DNA of 64,000 bases, from contig CBFHUP010000003.1 of NCBI GenBank assembly GCA_965659115.1, positions 1 to 64,000 on the forward strand, read 5' to 3'. Shown piece by piece: positions 60,815-64,000 of this stretch. The position numbers were made by a program, and so were the translations under genes. Under the pieces are notes generated by a model that had not been told where the DNA came from, did no database searches, and was given only the letters and a program-made list of their open reading frames with translations. Each line of letters starts with the position of its first letter. The stretch's first letter is position 1. This DNA is from UBA8752 sp965659115 (GTDB lineage: Bacteria; Bacteroidota; Bacteroidia; Flavobacteriales_D; Sanyastnellaceae).

Positions 60815-61407
60815 TGCAAATGCGGAATGCTTTGGCTTTAGCCTCGGTTTTTTTGTGGGTGGGCCAGTCAGTGTCTGCGCAAGACAACGTGTCCTGGTGG
60901 CGGCAAATGTTTGGAGAGGGCAAGGCGGCCAAAGAAGCGGCCGTTGAACCTGAAATTCCCGTGTTGCAGGACTCAACGCTTGAAGTCCAGCCCGTGGAGG
61001 TAGAGAAGCAGCCCGACGAGCCCCTTGAAATCACTCCTGTTGACATCGCTTGGGGATCGGTGGACTGGAATGTCCCTCGGGAAATTGAGGCGTTGGATTC
61101 TTTGCATACCCCATTGGAAGACCTTCGAATTCCAGGATTTCGTGTTCAGCTTTTCATGGGGAGATTGGATTCAGCCCGTTCCCTGCGACAGCACATCTCT
61201 ACGCAGCTCAACCTCGAATTTGAGGTTCACTTGACGCCTTACCCTCCCATTTTTGGAGTGCAGGTGGGGGATTTCCGGACCGCATTGGAGGCTCACCGGG
61301 CAAAAAGGGCATTGAAATCAAGGTTTCCGAGCGCCTTGGTGGTGCCTGCGGAATTGACCGTAGAAAGGGCATTTCCGGTAGCGGGAGAATGCATTCGGAC
61401 CCCTTGA
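60814..61407 (+). CDS. Secreted SPOR-domain-like protein
   Basis: A 197-residue protein with a signal peptide (ending SVSAQ, about residue 22), an acidic Pro/Glu linker (about 40-85) and a C-terminal SPOR-like domain (about 110-190): FRVQLFMGRLDSARSLRQH, then PIFGVQVGDFRTALEAHRAKRALKSRFP. SPOR domains bind denuded glycan of septal peptidoglycan. The ATG overlaps the porZ stop by one base, so the two are coupled. I recall SPOR genes next to act genes in other Bacteroidota. Confidence 0.8.
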   Translation: MQMRNALALASVFLWVGQSVSAQDNVSWWRQMFGEGKAAKEAAVEPEIPVLQDSTLEVQPVEVEKQPDEPLEITPVDIAWGSVDWNVPREIEALDSLHTPLEDLRIPGFRVQLFMGRLDSARSLRQHISTQLNLEFEVHLTPYPPIFGVQVGDFRTALEAHRAKRALKSRFPSALVVPAELTVERAFPVAGECIRTP

Positions 61408-61474
61408 ATGCAAGTTGAACACACCTTTCAGAGAATCTCGAGCATCAAGGCCTGCAAGGACGGGGTTTGAGTTC

Positions 61475-61482
61475 TACATTTG
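61475..61482 (+). promoter_or_regulatory. Candidate -7 promoter element of the act operon
   Basis: TACATTTG matches TAnnTTTG exactly. It lies inside the longest version of the actA frame (opening at TTG 61467), so ATG 61506 is the likely start, with a leader of about 20 nt. Confidence 0.5.
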
Positions 61483-61505
61483 CCCGCGAAAATCAAGCGG
61501 TAAAT

Positions 61506-62924
61506 ATGTTCGTATTCGAGAGCGCGAAGCAGGTCCTCTTCAACTGGAGGAGATTGGCTTACATCGTGGCGGTCGCAACGCTCGCAGCCCCAACATCCCT
61601 TCACGCGGGTATTTGGGATGAGGGTGACATTGAAAATGGCCAAGCCCTGTTCAACGCGAATTGTGCATCGTGTCACCTTGTGACCAATGAAGTGTTGGCT
61701 GCCCCTGGCCTTGCCGGGATCGCAGATCGTTGGGGCTCCAGTGAAGAGATTTTGGTCCAATGGATCCAGAATCCTCAGGCTGCAGCAGCTACTGGAGACT
61801 CCTATGTGAAGTCTTTGGTAGACCGTTATGTTGGAACCTACGGATGGATGACCGCGCAAGCGGTGAGCGCAGACGATGTCAAAGACATTATGGCCTATGT
61901 CCAGAATCCCCCTGACGTCGTGGCCACAGCCGACAACGGAACAGATTGCCCCACCATTTACGACGCCATCGAAGAGGAGCAGAGTGCCAACGGCACGATC
62001 TGGTTCTTGATCCTTTTGACGCTGTTCTTAATCATCGCGTTGAGTGCAGCGACCGTTCGCAAGTCCTTGGAAAAGGCAGCCAATGTGGCTTCAGAGACCG
62101 ATGACGCCCCTTACGCTGTGCGGTTGAGTGCATGGGCTTGGGACAACCGGACCTTTGTAAGCATCCTCAGTTTGTTTGTAGTGGCTTACTTCGTGGTGAT
62201 TGGCTACCAAGCTTTGATGGGTGTGGGGGTTTATCAGGGATACAGCCCAGACCAGCCCGTCAAGTTCATTCACAGCGTGCACGTCTGCGAGAACGAAGTG
62301 GATTGTCAATACTGCCACCACAGTGCCTATGAGTCGAAGCACGCGGGCATTCCTTCTACCAACGTCTGTATGAACTGCCACAAGGCGGTCAAGAAGGGCA
62401 GCCGATACGGTGAAGTCGAGATTGGCAAAATCTATGCGGCCATTGGTTTTGACGCTGCTTCAGGCACCTACCTCGACGGCGAAGGCCAAAACGGATATCA
62501 AAGTCCACAGGACGATTTCCAAGGCGAACCCCTCAAGTGGAACAAGGTGCACAACCTGCCGGACCACGTGTTCTTCAGCCACCAGCAGCACGTTGTTGTC
62601 GGCGGTCTGGAATGCCAAAACTGCCACGGAGACGTCGGCAAGTACACGGTGGGGCGTGTGGCTCCAGTAGAGGAGATCAACGGCTTGGTGGACGATTTCC
62701 CAGGATTGATTGAATTGTCAAAGCCCACCTTGACCATGGGGTGGTGCATTGAGTGTCACAACAAGGCGGAGATCAGCTTCGCTTCATCTGGCTACTACGA
62801 AGACATACACGACCGGCTCAAAGATGACCTGCGAGGGAACGAGGAGTTGCGCCGTTATATGGAAGACGAAAAAACGACAGTAAAGGAACTCGGGGGCTGG
62901 GAATGCTCCAAGTGCCACTACTGA
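61506..62924 (+). CDS. actA: Alternative complex III multiheme cytochrome c subunit ActA
   Basis: A 472-residue cytochrome of the quinol:cytochrome c/oxidase oxidoreductase that replaces the bc1 complex in Bacteroidota. Signal/anchor (about residues 15-34); an N-terminal monoheme domain with CASCH (residues 53-57); a membrane helix at about 170-190 and another at about 230-250; then a five-heme domain with CQYCH, CMNCH, CQNCH, CIECH and a terminal CSKCH. This N-terminal fusion plus pentaheme plan is what I remember for Bacteroidota ActA, so six CxxCH motifs are normal. ATG 61506 begins a clean signal sequence. First gene of the act operon. Confidence 0.95.
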   Translation: MFVFESAKQVLFNWRRLAYIVAVATLAAPTSLHAGIWDEGDIENGQALFNANCASCHLVTNEVLAAPGLAGIADRWGSSEEILVQWIQNPQAAAATGDSYVKSLVDRYVGTYGWMTAQAVSADDVKDIMAYVQNPPDVVATADNGTDCPTIYDAIEEEQSANGTIWFLILLTLFLIIALSAATVRKSLEKAANVASETDDAPYAVRLSAWAWDNRTFVSILSLFVVAYFVVIGYQALMGVGVYQGYSPDQPVKFIHSVHVCENEVDCQYCHHSAYESKHAGIPSTNVCMNCHKAVKKGSRYGEVEIGKIYAAIGFDAASGTYLDGEGQNGYQSPQDDFQGEPLKWNKVHNLPDHVFFSHQQHVVVGGLECQNCHGDVGKYTVGRVAPVEEINGLVDDFPGLIELSKPTLTMGWCIECHNKAEISFASSGYYEDIHDRLKDDLRGNEELRRYMEDEKTTVKELGGWECSKCHY

Positions 62925-62957
62925 TCGACTGTTTAAAGCAAATCAGGGATCTGCCCC

Positions 62958-64000
62958 ATGGCTGACAACAAGATTTACTGGTCCGGACTCGAAGAGTTGG
63001 ACCGCACCCCAGAGTTCGAAAGGATCGAATCACAGGAATTTCCTGCTGAACGTCCCGTCGATGACTTCATAGCCGATGATCGGCTTCAGAGGGCCAACAC
63101 TGGCCGCCGGGACTTCCTCAAGTTCATGGGATTCAGCGTGACTGCTGCGACCCTCGCTGCGTGCGAGACGCCGGTGGTCAAGTCGATTCCTTACACGAAC
63201 AAGCCGGAGGAGATCACCCCTGGTGTCGCGAACTATTACGCGTCGACGTTCTATGATGGACACGACTTCGTCAATGTTTTGGTCAAGACGCGTGAGGGCC
63301 GCCCGATTTTTGTGAAGAGCAATACGGAGACCGGTTTCGGTCGTGTGAACGCTCGGGTCAATGCATCGGTATTGGGTCTGTATGATTCCGCACGATTGCA
63401 AGCACCACACCTCAATGGTGAGGAGACCACATGGGCGTCTTTGGATGCTGCGGTTCAAAAAGGAATGTCCGGAAGCGGCCGCAAGGTGCTCTTGACGGGC
63501 ACGGTGATGAGCCCCAGCATGAAGCGGGCCATTGCTGCATTGGAGGCGTCTGTTGGATTGGAGCATGTTCAGTGCGATTCAGTCAGCTACAGTGCGACAA
63601 CAGAGGCGATGAATGCAGACTACGGTCGCCGCGTATTCCCCTCTTACCAATTTGGAAAGGCCGAGACCGTGGTGTCTCTGAATGCAGACTTCCTCGGTAC
63701 TTGGGGAGACAACGTTTGGTATACCGCAGAATGGGCCAAGACCCGCCGTCCGGAAGACGGTGGCATGAGCCGCTTGCACGCTTTTGAAAGTGGCATGTCC
63801 CTCACCGGGTCCAACGCGGACTCGCGTACCCGTGTAAAGCCCTCTGAGCAGGGCCGTGTGGCTGCTGCATTGTTGCGGGAGTTGTCGGGTGAAGGAGCCG
63901 CAGTATCTCTGGATGAGGCCGTGTTGGCCAGCGTCAAGGCTGCAGCTGCAGACTTGAAGCGTGCTGGAGCCAAAGGGTTGGTGGTCGCTGGAGACAACGA
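62958..64000 (+). CDS. actB: Alternative complex III subunit ActB (molybdopterin oxidoreductase-like), 3' truncated by window end
   Basis: The first 347 residues of ActB; the frame is open to the end of the window. It begins with a Bacteroidota-specific extended region (YWSGLEELDRTPEFER), then an RR-type Tat signal (GRRDFLKFMGF, Arg50-Arg51) and a lipobox-like LAAC at Cys69. This matches the 'TAT-variant-translocated molybdopterin oxidoreductase' class. The following domain resembles molybdopterin oxidoreductases (the DFVNVLVKTREGRPIFVKSN stretch), although ActB is known to carry iron-sulfur clusters and no molybdenum. The [Fe-S] part lies beyond the window. 33 bp after actA. Confidence 0.95.
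   Translation, partial: MADNKIYWSGLEELDRTPEFERIESQEFPAERPVDDFIADDRLQRANTGRRDFLKFMGFSVTAATLAACETPVVKSIPYTNKPEEITPGVANYYASTFYDGHDFVNVLVKTREGRPIFVKSNTETGFGRVNARVNASVLGLYDSARLQAPHLNGEETTWASLDAAVQKGMSGSGRKVLLTGTVMSPSMKRAIAALEASVGLEHVQCDSVSYSATTEAMNADYGRRVFPSYQFGKAETVVSLNADFLGTWGDNVWYTAEWAKTRRPEDGGMSRLHAFESGMSLTGSNADSRTRVKPSEQGRVAAALLRELSGEGAAVSLDEAVLASVKAAAADLKRAGAKGLVVAGDN

Noticed and set aside
61506..62924. Six CxxCH motifs in ActA as a novel heme fusion
   Set aside because: A monoheme domain fused before the pentaheme domain is what I remember for Bacteroidota ActA, so it is not unusual.
1..64000. CRISPR arrays, insertion sequences, prophage, tRNA or rRNA genes
   Set aside because: I saw no regularly spaced direct repeats, transposase-like proteins, phage genes or tRNA-like cloverleaf sequences. 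A tRNAscan and IS search would settle this.

Overview
The window is a continuous, gene-dense stretch of a Bacteroidota chromosome, most likely a marine, aerobic member of the Flavobacteriales or a related lineage. The lineage markers are type IX secretion (T9SS) cargo with A-type and B-type sorting domains, a PorZ-like T9SS component, alternative complex III genes (actA, actB), a hemC-hemD fusion, kynurenine-type tryptophan catabolism, a GH3-family enzyme and TAnnTTTG-type promoter elements. GC content looks high for the phylum. I see no mobile element, prophage, CRISPR array, tRNA or rRNA. Species-level placement is not possible from this sequence alone.

Layout. 1-5.5 kb: lysoplasmalogenase-like protein, heme A synthase with an upstream copper-type HMA lipoprotein, an EamA transporter, then the coupled serS - lipoprotein - TPR operon (minus strand). 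6.9-10.5 kb: rplU-rpmA and hemA-hemCD (minus). 10.6-14.3 kb: class Ia ribonucleotide reductase nrdB-nrdA (minus). 14.3-14.7 kb: the only gap above 300 bp. 14.7-24.4 kb: secA, comF, a DUF72 protein, free-methionine sulfoxide reductase, an Ig-like lipoprotein, a B-type T9SS cargo protein and ktrA. 24.4-31 kb: kynureninase, hemL, a UbiA-like membrane protein and gcvP. 31-42.6 kb: two paralogous A-type T9SS cargo proteins, the five-gene operon GH3 - uridine kinase - ArsC-like - EamA - 3-hydroxyanthranilate dioxygenase, and a giant cysteine-rich PKD-like cargo protein. 42.6-50.8 kb: a DUF2723/TMEM260-type glycosyltransferase, purN, marC-like, rnhA, an RluA-type pseudouridine synthase, glutaryl-CoA dehydrogenase and DUF2200. 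50.8-57.4 kb: rimP - nusA - infB - aminotransferase - omega-amidase (minus). 57.5-64 kb: AlbA_2 protein, PorZ-like protein, SPOR protein, actA and the start of actB (plus; actB runs off the window).

How the genes work together. Three themes recur. (1) Respiration and heme: hemA, hemCD, hemL, heme A synthase, actA and actB. (2) Amino-acid breakdown: kynureninase, 3-hydroxyanthranilate dioxygenase, glutaryl-CoA dehydrogenase, gcvP, and an aminotransferase/omega-amidase pair. (3) Cell-surface biogenesis: SecA, PorZ, four T9SS cargo proteins and a membrane glycosyltransferase directly downstream of the largest cargo gene.

The most interesting pattern I found is regulatory. A -7-like element, TAnnTTYG, sits just before the first gene of about a dozen transcription units. 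In many of them it is only 3-6 nt from the start codon, which predicts leaderless or nearly leaderless mRNAs. At two loci the T-rich tail of the preceding terminator itself forms this element. I used the element to choose several start codons. All functional calls come from reading motifs; no database search was run.
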